Below are positions 1-7,970 of a stretch of DNA of 36,059 nucleotides, piece after piece. Numbering within the stretch: the first letter of the stretch is position 1; the number at the start of each line of letters is the position of its first letter. The position numbers were made by a program, and so were the translations under genes. Origin of the DNA: JAVDCA01 sp035293985 (lineage in GTDB: Bacteria > Pseudomonadota > Alphaproteobacteria > Rhizobiales > Xanthobacteraceae); assembly GCA_035293985.1 (NCBI GenBank), contig DATGLS010000003.1, positions 1 through 36,059 on the forward strand, in the 5' to 3' direction. The notes beneath the pieces are model-generated. The model searched no databases, had not been told where the DNA came from, and saw only the letters and a list, made by a program, of their open reading frames with translations.

Positions 1-140
1 TGCGCTATCCATTGCCGAAGCCGCGGATCGTCCATCGATACGCCACGTGAGCGAAGCTCTTGCGCGAAGAACCGGATGCGGGAAATCTGCACGTCCGGGT
101 CTGTGGGGGGCGAGGATGGCAACATCCTCGCCTACCCGGC
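1..140 (+). mobile_element. 3' end of a group II intron (domains V and VI)
   Basis: Positions 69-101 fold as a domain V hairpin. The outer stem pairs around ACCGGA with TCCGGG, a two-base bulge (C92-G93) follows, then an upper stem TGC/GCA closes on a GAAA-type loop at 82-85. Directly after it, 111-130 form a perfect 8-bp stem (CGAGGATG/CATCCTCG) with a GCAA loop, as expected of domain VI, and the intron tail CCTACCC follows at 131-137. The order and spacing match bacterial group II introns. The 5' part and any reverse transcriptase lie outside the window. The exact 3' splice point cannot be fixed and is probably between 137 and 145. The triad position usually read AGC at the base of domain V reads AAC here and faces G99, so the copy may be weakened. 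Confidence 0.72.
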
Positions 141-165
141 GAAAAGCCTATCCGCGGACAGGGTT

Positions 166-238
166 GCCCCGGATTACGGCGCGGAGCCCGTCATCGGGCG
201 GCGCTTCGCGCCGACCCGTCGGCGCCCCCATCCGGGGC
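166..238. repeat. Extragenic palindromic repeat, terminator-like, abutting the RND stop codon
   Basis: Perfect 9-bp outer arms GCCCCGGAT (166-174) and ATCCGGGGC (230-238) enclose two small stems: CCCG-tcat-CGGG near 187-198, and CGGCGC-ttc-GCGCCG at 199-213. The result resembles a three-way junction. The right arm runs into the TAG stop of the minus-strand pump gene. A shorter, degenerate copy lies at 5461-5498, again touching the end of a minus-strand gene. There is no T-run, so it may be a repeat family that also protects or ends transcripts. Palindromes of this style are common between genes in Bradyrhizobium-like genomes; that parallel is from general knowledge. Confidence 0.6.
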
Positions 239-3200
239 TACGCGTGAGCCGCGACTTCGGGCGCACCGCGCCTGGCTCGCTCGTGCCCGAGCCGGCGAAT
301 CACCGTGTAGAACGACGGTGTGAACAGCAGGCCGAAGCAGGTCACGCCCATCATGCCGAACAGCACGGCCGTACCCAGCGATTGCCGCATCTCGGCGCCG
401 GCGCCGGTCGCGACCGCGAGCGGGGCGACACCGAGAATGAAGGCGAGCGAGGTCATCAGGATCGGGCGCAGACGGGTGCGGGCGGCGTGCACGGCGGCAT
501 CGGCGGCGGTGGCGCCTTCCTCCTGCTTCTGGCGCGCGAACTCGACGATCAGGATTGCGTTCTTGGCCGCGAGGCCGACCAGCACGACGAAGCCGATCTG
601 CGCCAGGATGTCGATCGGCATGCCACGCGCCAGCAGCCCGGTGACGGAGGCGAGCAAACACATCGGCACGATCAGGATGATCGCCAGCGGCAGCTTCCAG
701 CTTTCATATTGTGCGACGAGCACCAGGAACACGAACAGCGCGGCGGCGCCGAAGACGAGCAGGGTCGGCGTCCCGCGCAGCTGCTGCTGGAACGCCAGAT
801 CCGTCCACTCGAACCCGATGCCCTTCGGCAGCACGTTCTGCGCCAGCTCCTCCATGCGCTGCAAGGCCGTGCCGGTGGCGACGTCCGGTGCCGCGACGCC
901 CTGCACCTCGGCGGCGGGAAACAAATTGTAGCGCGGCACCCGATAGGGGATCGTCTTGGTGCGCAGCTGCGCCACCGTCCCGATCGGCACCATCTCGCCG
1001 AGCTTGTTGCGGACTTTCAGGCGGGCGATGTCCTCCGGCGTGCGCCTGAATTGCTGGTCGCCCTGGATGCGGACCTGGTAGGTGCGGCCGAGATAATTGA
1101 AGTCGTTGACGTACTGCGAGCCGAGATAAACCTGCAGCGTCGCGAAGATGTCGGACGGCGTGAGCCCCAGCTTCTCGGCTTTCTCCCGATCGATGTCGGC
1201 ATAGATCGACGGCGAGCCGGTGTTGAACAGCGTGAACACGCCGGCGAAATCCGGGTCCTTGTTCGCCGCCGCCACCAGTGCCTTGGCGGCTTTCTCCAGC
1301 GCCTGCGGACCAAGCCCGCCGCGATCTTCCAGCATCATCTTGAAGCCGCCCGCGCTGCCGAGGCCCTGAACCGGCGGCGGCGGGATCGTCACCGCATAGG
1401 CGTCCCTGATGACCGACAGGCGCTTGCGCAGATCCGCCAGCACCGTGTTCGCAGTCACGCCCGGCAGCTCGTGATCGTAGAGCGACGGCAGGCCGGAGAA
1501 GATGGTCGCGGCGTTCGGCGCGACCGTGAAGGTCGTGGCGTCGAGCCCGGCGAACGGCGCGGCATGCTCGATGCCCTTCGTGCTCAGGATGATGTCGGTG
1601 CCCTGGCGGACGACCTTCTCGGTTCGCTCGAGTGACGATCCGGGCGGAAGCTGGACGACGCTGATGAGGTAGCCCTGGTCCTGCTCGGGGATGAAGCCGG
1701 TCGGCGTCCGCGCAAACTCGATCCCCGCGATGGCGATCAGCCCCACATACGCCGCGAGCACGATGGCGCCCGCGCGCACGAGCCGGCCCGTCAGGCTGCC
1801 GTAGCCGAACGAGAGCCACTCGAAGCCGCGATTGAAGCGACTGAAGGCGCGCTCGAGCAGGCGGCGCGCCAGCCCTGCAGGTTTGGGATCTTGTGCGGGG
1901 TCGTGCGCCACGTGCGCCTTGAACAGCACGGCGCACAGCGCCGGGCTCAGCGTCAGCGAGACGAAGCACGAGATGATGGTCGAGGCCGCGATCGTCACCG
2001 CGAACTGGCGGAAGAAGAGGCCGGTGATGCCGGAGATGAACGCGGACGGCACGAACACGGCGCACAGCGTCAGCGCAATCGCGATCAGCGCCCCGCCGAC
2101 CTCGTCCATCGTGCGATGCGCCGCCTCGGCGGGCGACATGCCGGCGACGATGTTGCGCTCGACGTTCTCGACCACGACGATCGCGTCGTCGACGACGATG
2201 CCGACCGCGAGCACGAGTCCGAACAGCGACAGGTTGTTGAGCGAGATGCCGAATGCCGCGAGAATCGTGAACGCGCCGACCAGCGAGACCGGGATGGCGA
2301 CGACCGGGATGATGGTCGCGCGCCAGTTCTGCAGAAAGAGGAAGACGACGCCGACCACCAGGAGGTTCGCCACGAAGATCGTGACGATCACCTCGTGAAT
2401 CGACTTCGCGATGAAGACATTCGGATCGTAGATGATGGTCGAGGCGACGCCGGGCGGAAAGCTCTTCTCCAGCCCCTGCATCGCGTCGCGCACCTCCCCG
2501 TCGACCGCGAGCGAGTTGGCGCCGGGTTGGGCGTAGATGACCAGGACCGCCGCGTTGCTGCGGTCCTTGTAGGCCGTGCTGCCGTAGTCGGCGGCGCCGA
2601 CCTCGACCCGGGCGATGTCGCGCACGCGCGTCACATGTCCCTGGTTGTCGGACTTGACGATGACGTCGCCGAACTGCTCGGGTGTCGTGAGCCGGCCGAG
2701 CGCCTCGACATTGATCTGGTAGGCGCCGAGGCTCGAGGTGGGCGGCTGGTTGAGGACGCCGGCCGAGACCTGCAGATTCTGCGCCCGCAGCGCCGCCAGC
2801 ACGTCGCTCGCGCTGAGACCATAGGCCGCCGCCTTGTCGGGATCGAGCCAGATGCGCATCGCATATTCGCGGCCACCCTGGAACTGCACGTCGCCGACAC
2901 CCGGCAGGCGCGCCAGCACGTCCTTGATGTGCAGGGTCGCGTAGTTCGACAAATAGAGCGTGTCGCGTGAGGTGTCGGGCGAGTAGAGGTGCACCGCCAT
3001 CAGGATGCTCGGGATCGATTTGCGTGTCTGCACGCCGAGGCGCTGCACGTCCTCGGGGAGCCGGGAGAGCACGTCCTGCACCCGGTTCTGCGTCAGCATC
3101 TGCGCGACGTTGAGGTCGGTGCCGATGCGGAACGTCACCGTGATGGTGAGGTTGCCGTCGCCTGTCGACTGGCTGTTCATGTACAGCATGTTCTCGACGC

Positions 3201-3417
3201 CGTTGATCTCCTGCTCGAGCGGGGTCGCGACCGTGCGCGCGACCGTCTCGGCGGAGGCGCCCGGATAGGACGTCGTGACCTGCACGGTGGGCGGGACGAT
3301 CTCCGGATAGCGGGCGACCGGCAGGATCAGCATCGTGCCCAGACCGAACGCCGTGATGAAGATGCTCAGCACGGTCGCGAAGCGCGGGTGATCGATGAAG
3401 AAGTGTGACAGGCGCAT
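238..3417 (-). CDS. RND multidrug efflux pump, inner-membrane permease (HAE1/AcrB-MexB type)
   Basis: This 1059-aa protein has the size and layout of hydrophobe/amphiphile RND pumps, which expel drugs and lipophilic compounds from the periplasm or inner membrane using proton influx. The N-terminus MRLSHFFIDHPRFA is typical. Transmembrane segment 4 carries GIVVDDAIVVVENVER with the paired aspartates at D410-D411 (AcrB D407/D408). The lysine of segment 10 is present in VGLAAKNAILIVEFA (K952, AcrB K940), so the proton relay is intact. FARTPTGFIPEQDQGYL marks the start of the second periplasmic half. The gene follows the adaptor gene by 42 bp and is surely cotranscribed with it. No outer-membrane channel is encoded nearby, so the pump must borrow one. 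Expression is likely under the divergent TetR regulator. Confidence 0.95.
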   Translation of the reverse strand: MRLSHFFIDHPRFATVLSIFITAFGLGTMLILPVARYPEIVPPTVQVTTSYPGASAETVARTVATPLEQEINGVENMLYMNSQSTGDGNLTITVTFRIGTDLNVAQMLTQNRVQDVLSRLPEDVQRLGVQTRKSIPSILMAVHLYSPDTSRDTLYLSNYATLHIKDVLARLPGVGDVQFQGGREYAMRIWLDPDKAAAYGLSASDVLAALRAQNLQVSAGVLNQPPTSSLGAYQINVEALGRLTTPEQFGDVIVKSDNQGHVTRVRDIARVEVGAADYGSTAYKDRSNAAVLVIYAQPGANSLAVDGEVRDAMQGLEKSFPPGVASTIIYDPNVFIAKSIHEVIVTIFVANLLVVGVVFLFLQNWRATIIPVVAIPVSLVGAFTILAAFGISLNNLSLFGLVLAVGIVVDDAIVVVENVERNIVAGMSPAEAAHRTMDEVGGALIAIALTLCAVFVPSAFISGITGLFFRQFAVTIAASTIISCFVSLTLSPALCAVLFKAHVAHDPAQDPKPAGLARRLLERAFSRFNRGFEWLSFGYGSLTGRLVRAGAIVLAAYVGLIAIAGIEFARTPTGFIPEQDQGYLISVVQLPPGSSLERTEKVVRQGTDIILSTKGIEHAAPFAGLDATTFTVAPNAATIFSGLPSLYDHELPGVTANTVLADLRKRLSVIRDAYAVTIPPPPVQGLGSAGGFKMMLEDRGGLGPQALEKAAKALVAAANKDPDFAGVFTLFNTGSPSIYADIDREKAEKLGLTPSDIFATLQVYLGSQYVNDFNYLGRTYQVRIQGDQQFRRTPEDIARLKVRNKLGEMVPIGTVAQLRTKTIPYRVPRYNLFPAAEVQGVAAPDVATGTALQRMEELAQNVLPKGIGFEWTDLAFQQQLRGTPTLLVFGAAALFVFLVLVAQYESWKLPLAIILIVPMCLLASVTGLLARGMPIDILAQIGFVVLVGLAAKNAILIVEFARQKQEEGATAADAAVHAARTRLRPILMTSLAFILGVAPLAVATGAGAEMRQSLGTAVLFGMMGVTCFGLLFTPSFYTVIRRLGHERARRGAPEVAAHA

Positions 3418-3459
3418 GGTCGTGGACTCCGCGCTGGGAGCGGGTGGCGCTCGGTGTGG

Positions 3460-4707
3460 CTAGCCCTGGCTGTCATTGGCGGCGAAACGGATCGCGCCGT
3501 CCTGCGGCGCGACCTTCGCGCCGGGCGCCGCGTGCGGAATGCCCTCGATGATCACCCGGTCGCCCGGCGCGAGGCCGGAGCGGATCACGCGCAGGCCGCC
3601 ACGCAGGTCGCCGATCTCGACCGGCTTGGGCACCACCACGCCGTCGCGCGAGACCGTCATGACCACGTGGCGCGATTGGTCGGGAAGCACGGCCGCGTCC
3701 GGCACCAGCAGCGCCTGCACGGGGGCGCCCAGCGCGAGCCGCACGCGTGCGAACTCGCCCGGGGTCAGCAGGTGGTCGGGATTGGGAATGGTGGCGCGAG
3801 CATGGATCGTGCCGCTCGAGCGGTTGAGCACGTTGTCGACGAAATCGAGCGTGCCTTGCCGGTCGAACTTCGTCTCGTCGCTGAGCGCGATCTCGACCTC
3901 GTCGGCGAGCGGACCCTCGATCTGCGCGCGCTCGCGCGAGAAGGCGAGGAAATCGGCCTCGCTCATGTCGAAGTCGAGATGGATCGGATCGATCGACATC
4001 AGCGTGGCGAGCAGCGTCGTCGGGCTCGTGCCGGCCCGGCTGCCGGCGATCAGGTTGCCGACCGAGACCAGATGGGTGCCGATGCGCCCGGTGAACGGGG
4101 CCGTGATGCGGCAGTGCTCGAGGTCGAACTGGGCGTCGCGAATCTGCGCCTTGGCATCGTCGACGGCTGCCTGCGCGGCGCGCTGATCGGCGAGCCGCTG
4201 ATCGACGGTCTGCACCGTCCCGAACGCCTTGGTGGCGAGGTCCTGCGCGCGATTGAGCTCGCGATCGGCCAGCGCCAGCTTGGCATTGGCGGTCTCGAGC
4301 TGCGCCGTCGCCTGCGCGAGCCGGATCTCGTAGGGGCGCGGGTCGATGGTGAAGAGGAGATCGCCCTTGTGGACGACGTCCCCGTCCTTGAAATGTATGC
4401 CGGTCAGCGTTCCGCCGACCTGCGCGCGCAGCTCGACCTGGTCGACCGCCGCAAATTGTCCGAGGAAGCTCAGCCGCGAGCCGACCTCGCGCACCAGCGG
4501 CCGGCTGACCACGACCTGCGGCAACGGCGCCGGCGCGGCCGGACTGACCGAGGCCGTCGCCTCGCCCTGACGGTACATATCGGCGAGCCCCGCGGTTGCG
4601 AGGATCGCAACCGCCGTCCCGGCAGCGACCCATAGTCTCACATGTGACCGCCGCTTGGGGAGCACGCCTTGCTCTGTGGCGCGCGACAGGGTGCCAGGTT
4701 CATTCAC
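3460..4707 (-). CDS. RND efflux adaptor (periplasmic membrane fusion protein, HlyD/AcrA family)
   Basis: The protein bridges the RND pump to an outer-membrane channel. Starting at GTG 4707 (GGAGAG four bases upstream) it is 415 aa. A longer open frame to 4905 would run through the operators and the tetR start, so it was rejected. The N-terminus has a basic stretch and one hydrophobic anchor (LWVAAGTAVAILATAGLA). It contains no lipobox cysteine, so it is anchored by a membrane helix rather than a lipid. A lipoyl/barrel-sandwich half (VELRAQVGGTLTGIHFKDGD) is followed by an Ala/Gln-rich alpha hairpin, the second lipoyl half (ITAPFTGRIGTHLVSVGNLI) and the beta-barrel region. It is the first gene of the two-gene operon; the upstream region carries two palindromic operators. 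Confidence 0.92.
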   Translation of the reverse strand: MNEPGTLSRATEQGVLPKRRSHVRLWVAAGTAVAILATAGLADMYRQGEATASVSPAAPAPLPQVVVSRPLVREVGSRLSFLGQFAAVDQVELRAQVGGTLTGIHFKDGDVVHKGDLLFTIDPRPYEIRLAQATAQLETANAKLALADRELNRAQDLATKAFGTVQTVDQRLADQRAAQAAVDDAKAQIRDAQFDLEHCRITAPFTGRIGTHLVSVGNLIAGSRAGTSPTTLLATLMSIDPIHLDFDMSEADFLAFSRERAQIEGPLADEVEIALSDETKFDRQGTLDFVDNVLNRSSGTIHARATIPNPDHLLTPGEFARVRLALGAPVQALLVPDAAVLPDQSRHVVMTVSRDGVVVPKPVEIGDLRGGLRVIRSGLAPGDRVIIEGIPHAAPGAKVAPQDGAIRFAANDSQG

Positions 4708-4760
4708 GGCGCTCTCCGCAGTCGGATGGAACACGCCGCGGAGCGCCCCACAGTCGCGCC

Positions 4761-4814
4761 GCGTCAAAACATGATGATCATCATGCTTGACGCCATACAT
4801 GATGAGCATCATGT
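4761..4814. promoter_or_regulatory. Twin palindromic operators between the RND operon and the TetR gene
   Basis: CATGATGATCATCATG at 4770-4785 is a perfect 16-bp palindrome. ACATGATGAGCATCATGT at 4797-4814 repeats it with one central mismatch. The two centres are 28 bp apart. The first is flanked by GCGTCAA (4761-4767) and TTGACGC (4787-4793), extending the symmetry to 33 bp with one base of slippage. TTGACG at 4787-4792 could also serve as a -35 box for the plus-strand regulator gene. The location between divergent regulator and pump genes fits a TetR site that represses both. The binding assignment is inferred. Confidence 0.7.
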
Positions 4815-4847
4815 TAGATGTCAAGAACGAACGGACAGGAGGAAAAA

Positions 4848-5396
4848 ATGCGCTACCCGGCGGCCGAAACGGCGGCCAAACATGCTCGAATCCTCGAGGA
4901 GGCATCGCGGCTGTTTCGCGAGCGCGGATTTGCCGACGTCAGCGTCGCCGAGATCATGCAGGCGACCGGGCTCACCCACGGGCCGTTCTACAATCACTTC
5001 ACCTGCAAGGAGGCGCTGATGGTCGAGGCCGTCCAGCACGCTTCGGCGGAGGGGCTCACGGCGCTCGAGGCGACGCCGCGTTCGGAAAAAGGCAAGCGCG
5101 AATTCATGTCGAGGTATCTTTCGCCTGCGCATCGTGACTGCCCGGAGGACGGATGCCTCATCGCGGCGCTCGCCTCGGATATCGCCCGTGAGCCGGCCGT
5201 GCGCACCGCAATGACCGCGCACGTCAAGGCGATGATCGCGAAGATGTCCTCGCACTTTCCGTGGAAGAAGGGACGCAGCGCCCGCGGCGAGACCATCCGG
5301 GCGATGAGCTGCGCGCTCGGCGCGTTGATTCTGGCGCGCGCCGTCGACGACGATGATCTGTCGGAGGAGATTTTGAAGGAAGCGGCGCGTCAGTAG
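4848..5396 (+). CDS. TetR/AcrR family transcriptional regulator
   Basis: A 182-aa repressor of the usual TetR length. The N-terminal helix-turn-helix reads VSVAEIMQATGLTHGPFYNH, with the conserved GxFYxHF-like turn. The C-terminal part (DGCLIAALASDIAREPAVR) resembles the ligand-binding domain of regulators linked to drug or solvent response. ATG 4848 is preferred over ATG 4818 because AGGAGG at 4837-4842 lies five bases before it, while 4818 is close to the operator and has no ribosome site. It is divergent from the RND operon across the twin palindromes, so autoregulation and control of the pump are likely. The ligand is unknown. Confidence 0.92.
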   Translation: MRYPAAETAAKHARILEEASRLFRERGFADVSVAEIMQATGLTHGPFYNHFTCKEALMVEAVQHASAEGLTALEATPRSEKGKREFMSRYLSPAHRDCPEDGCLIAALASDIAREPAVRTAMTAHVKAMIAKMSSHFPWKKGRSARGETIRAMSCALGALILARAVDDDDLSEEILKEAARQ

Positions 5397-5460
5397 GCAG
5401 CCTCATAGCCCGCATGCAGCGAAGCGGAATGCGCGGAAAGCCCATCAACTGACAAGCCGA

Positions 5461-5498
5461 CTCCGATTACGGCGCTTCGCGCCTCCATCCGGGCTAAG
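5461..5498. repeat. Second, shorter copy of the GGATTACGGCGC palindromic repeat
   Basis: The stretch shares ATTACGGCGCTTCGCGCC-type sequence and the ATCCGGGCTA end with the element at 166-238. It keeps the small GGCGC-ttc-GCGCC stem but has lost one G in the left arm, so the outer stem is imperfect. Like the first copy it sits immediately downstream of a minus-strand stop codon (5501-5503). Confidence 0.5.
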
Positions 5499-5500
5499 CC

Positions 5501-7129
5501 TCAAACCTCTTTCGCCATGTCCCGCAGCTTGAACTTCTGGATCTTCCCCGTCGATGTCTTCGGCAGGTCCGAGAACACTATGAACCGCGGGCATTTATAG
5601 CCGGCGAGGTGCCTGCGGCACCACTCGACCAGCTCCTCGCGCGTCGCCTGCGCGCCCGGCTTGAGCTCGATGAAGGCGCACGGCGTCTCGCCCCATTTGT
5701 CGTCCGGCTTGGCGACGACGGCGGCGGCCTGCACGGCTGGATGCTTGTAGAGCGCATCCTCGACCTCGATCGAGGAGATGTTCTCGCCGCCCGAGATGAT
5801 GATGTCCTTGGAGCGATCCTTTAGCTGGATGTAGCCGTCGGGATGCATGACGCCGAGATCGCCCGAGTGGAACCAGCCGCCCGCGAACGCCTTCTCGGTC
5901 GCGGATTTGTTCTTGAGGTAGCCCTTCATCACCACGTTGCCGCGGAACATCACCTCTCCCAGCGTCTCGCCGTCGCGCGGCACCGGCGCGAGCGTGTCGG
6001 GATCGCGCACGTCGAGCCCCTCCAGCACAGGATAGCGCACGCCCTGGCGCGCCTTCTTGCCGGCCTGCTCTGCCCCGGGGAGGCGGTCCCACGCGGCATT
6101 CCAGTCGTTGACCGAGGCGGGGCCGTAGGTCTCGGTCAGCCCATACACATGGGTGACGTTGAAGCCCGCGCCTTTCATCGCGGCGAGCACCGCCTCGGGC
6201 GGCGGCGCCGCCGCAGTGACGAACTCGACCGCATGGGGCAGCGGCTTCTTCTCGCCCTTCTGGGCGTTGAGCAGCGTCGACATCACGATCGGCGCGCCGC
6301 ACAGATGCGTCACCTTATGTGTCGCGATGGCGTCGAAGATCGGCGCCGCGCGCACGTAACGCAGGCACACATGGGTGCCGCCGACGAACGACAGCGTCCA
6401 GGTGAAGCACCAGCCGTTGCAGTGGAACATCGGCAAGGTCCACAGATAAACCGGATGCTTGGACATGCCGCAGGTCAGCGCGTTCGCCATCGCCAGCAGG
6501 TAGGCGCCGCGGTGGTGATAGACCACGCCCTTGGGATCGCCGGTCGTGCCCGAGGTGTAGTTGAGCGTGATCGCGTCCCATTCGTCCTCCGGCATGCGCC
6601 ACGCAAAATTCGAATCGCCGTCCTCGAGCAGGTCCTCGTACTCGATCGTGCCGATATGCTCGCCCGCGCCGGTGTACTCGGGATCGTCGTAGTCGATCAC
6701 CAGCGGCTTCGCCTTGGCACCGGCGAGCGCCTCCTTCATCACCTTGGCGTATTCGCGGTCGACGATCAGCACCTTGCTTTCGGCATGGTCGAGCGTGAAG
6801 GCGAGGATCGCGGCATCGAGCCGGGTGTTGAGCGTGTTGAGCACGGCACCGATCATCGGCACGCCGTAATGCGCCTCGAGCATGGGCGGCGTGTTGGCGA
6901 GCATCACCGTCACCGTATCGCCCGGCTTGATGCCGCGCTTGGCCAGCGCCGAGGCGAGCCGGCGCGCGCGGGCGTAGAACTCGGCATAGCTGCGGCGCAA
7001 CGCGCCGTGGATGACCGCGGGGTGGTCGGGATAGACGGCGGCGGCGCGGTCGAGCGCCGACAACGGGGTGAGCGGCTGGAAGTTCGCCGGGTTGCGATCG
7101 AGGTCGGTGTCGTAGGGCGATTTCGCCAT
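5501..7129 (-). CDS. AMP-forming acyl-CoA synthetase (medium/long-chain fatty acid-CoA ligase family)
   Basis: A 542-aa member of the ANL superfamily, which activates a carboxylate with ATP to an acyl-adenylate and transfers it to CoA. The nucleotide motif YTSGTTGDPK lies at residues 191-200. The adenylation core is complete with GWFHSGDLGVMHPDGYIQLK and the hinge region DRSKDIIISGGENIS. The C-terminal catalytic lysine region KTSTGKIQKFKLRD is present. GGAGG seven bases before ATG 7129 supports the start. Overall length and the opening MAKSPYDTDLDRN resemble AlkK-type and methylmercaptopropionate-CoA ligase-type enzymes; the substrate cannot be read from sequence. It stands alone on the minus strand and the palindromic repeat follows its stop. 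Confidence 0.92.
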   Translation of the reverse strand: MAKSPYDTDLDRNPANFQPLTPLSALDRAAAVYPDHPAVIHGALRRSYAEFYARARRLASALAKRGIKPGDTVTVMLANTPPMLEAHYGVPMIGAVLNTLNTRLDAAILAFTLDHAESKVLIVDREYAKVMKEALAGAKAKPLVIDYDDPEYTGAGEHIGTIEYEDLLEDGDSNFAWRMPEDEWDAITLNYTSGTTGDPKGVVYHHRGAYLLAMANALTCGMSKHPVYLWTLPMFHCNGWCFTWTLSFVGGTHVCLRYVRAAPIFDAIATHKVTHLCGAPIVMSTLLNAQKGEKKPLPHAVEFVTAAAPPPEAVLAAMKGAGFNVTHVYGLTETYGPASVNDWNAAWDRLPGAEQAGKKARQGVRYPVLEGLDVRDPDTLAPVPRDGETLGEVMFRGNVVMKGYLKNKSATEKAFAGGWFHSGDLGVMHPDGYIQLKDRSKDIIISGGENISSIEVEDALYKHPAVQAAAVVAKPDDKWGETPCAFIELKPGAQATREELVEWCRRHLAGYKCPRFIVFSDLPKTSTGKIQKFKLRDMAKEV

Positions 7130-7215
7130 GGCGTTCCTCCCACCTGGGACGCAAGCTTGCAGGTTAGCGAATGGAGGCCGGCGCGATCAATCGCGCCGAA
7201 TTCGCCGCAGCGCCC

Positions 7216-7430
7216 TCACTGGCGCAGCAAGGCCGTGGCGCCGAGCCCCACCAGCGAGATCGAGATCACCAGCACCAGCCAGGACGCGACCCGGTAGAAC
7301 ACCTCGACCGGGACACCCGCACCAGCCGAATGCCGGCCAAATTGGTCGGGACCGCGAGCGGCAGCAGCGCCGCGGTCGCGAGCGTCGCGGTCGAGAACTG
7401 GCCGAGCGCCAGATAAGGCGCGACCTTCAT
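7216..7430 (-). pseudogene. Frameshifted small membrane protein
   Basis: Reading from ATG 7430, the first frame gives MKVAPYLALGQFSTATLATA followed by a hydrophobic stretch. Near 7310-7340 this frame loses hydrophobic character. A neighbouring frame then gives VEVFYRVASWLVLVISISLV and ends in a normal stop at 7216. Joined, the two halves would make a protein of about 70 aa with two membrane spans. No ribosome site is obvious. It may be a decayed gene or a base-calling error; the family is not recognised. Confidence 0.4.
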
Positions 7431-7452
7431 GGCGTTGGATCGCTTGCGCAGG

Positions 7453-7956
7453 CAATGACGCAGCATCCCTGCATAGTGGGATAGATTGAATTGCGCTTGC
7501 GTTTCCGGCGCGATCGGCGCATGGCATTAAGTGCAAAGTGACACATGCGCGTCCGCGGCCCCACGGCCTCGGGCGCGGTTTTGTTTTGGGGGACGCGCGG
7601 TCGCTTGTCGTCCAGGGGATACAACCGGACGCTGGCCGCGCTTCTGTATTTTTCATTGTTTCCATTGTTCTTGGCCCTGTTGTTTTCCTGTTCCGAGCTG
7701 TTCTTGGGCGGGCGGCTTTTCTCGCGTCCCGGCAAGGCCTTGCATTGTATTTGGCGGCAATTTTCCATTGTAAATCGCCTGTATTTTTTGTCGGAAAATT
7801 TTGGACTGCACCCCTGTGGTGAGACACGGGAAACGAGGAAGAGACGTTTTGAGCTGCAGCGTGCGGTCGCCGCACGGCGGCTGCACCCGGAAGGAAGCGC
7901 GCTGACGTGCCGGCTTGCAAAGCGCGGCGTCCGTCCCAGAATCCCATGAAACGCCA
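7453..7956. other. T-rich intergenic stretch with no convincing gene
   Basis: About 500 bp between the broken membrane gene and prpE. The plus strand is locally T-rich, most strongly between 7645 and 7805, unlike the rest of the window. The hexamer CATTGT occurs four times, at 7654, 7663, 7743 and 7766. Open frames exist on both strands, but none has a ribosome site, recognisable domain or coding-like third-position bias. It must contain the prpE promoter, which I cannot place. It could also hold a small RNA. Confidence 0.4.
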
Positions 7957-7970
7957 GACAGGAGGGCTGC

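Noticed and set aside
76..1635. A 519-codon plus-strand open frame opposite the RND pump
   Set aside because: It is rich in His, Arg and Asp, has no domain or ribosome site and lies opposite a gene with strong family motifs. Long antisense frames like this, also opposite the TPR gene and the Liv genes, are expected at this GC content.
4708..4905. N-terminal extension of the adaptor protein across the operators
   Set aside because: It would cover both palindromes and overlap the tetR start. GTG 4707 has a proper GGAGAG site and gives the normal family length.
7545..7949. A 134-codon plus-strand frame with a hydrophobic stretch before prpE
   Set aside because: The hydrophobic part arises from T-rich sequence, the C-terminal part is arginine-rich, and no ribosome site or family pattern was seen.
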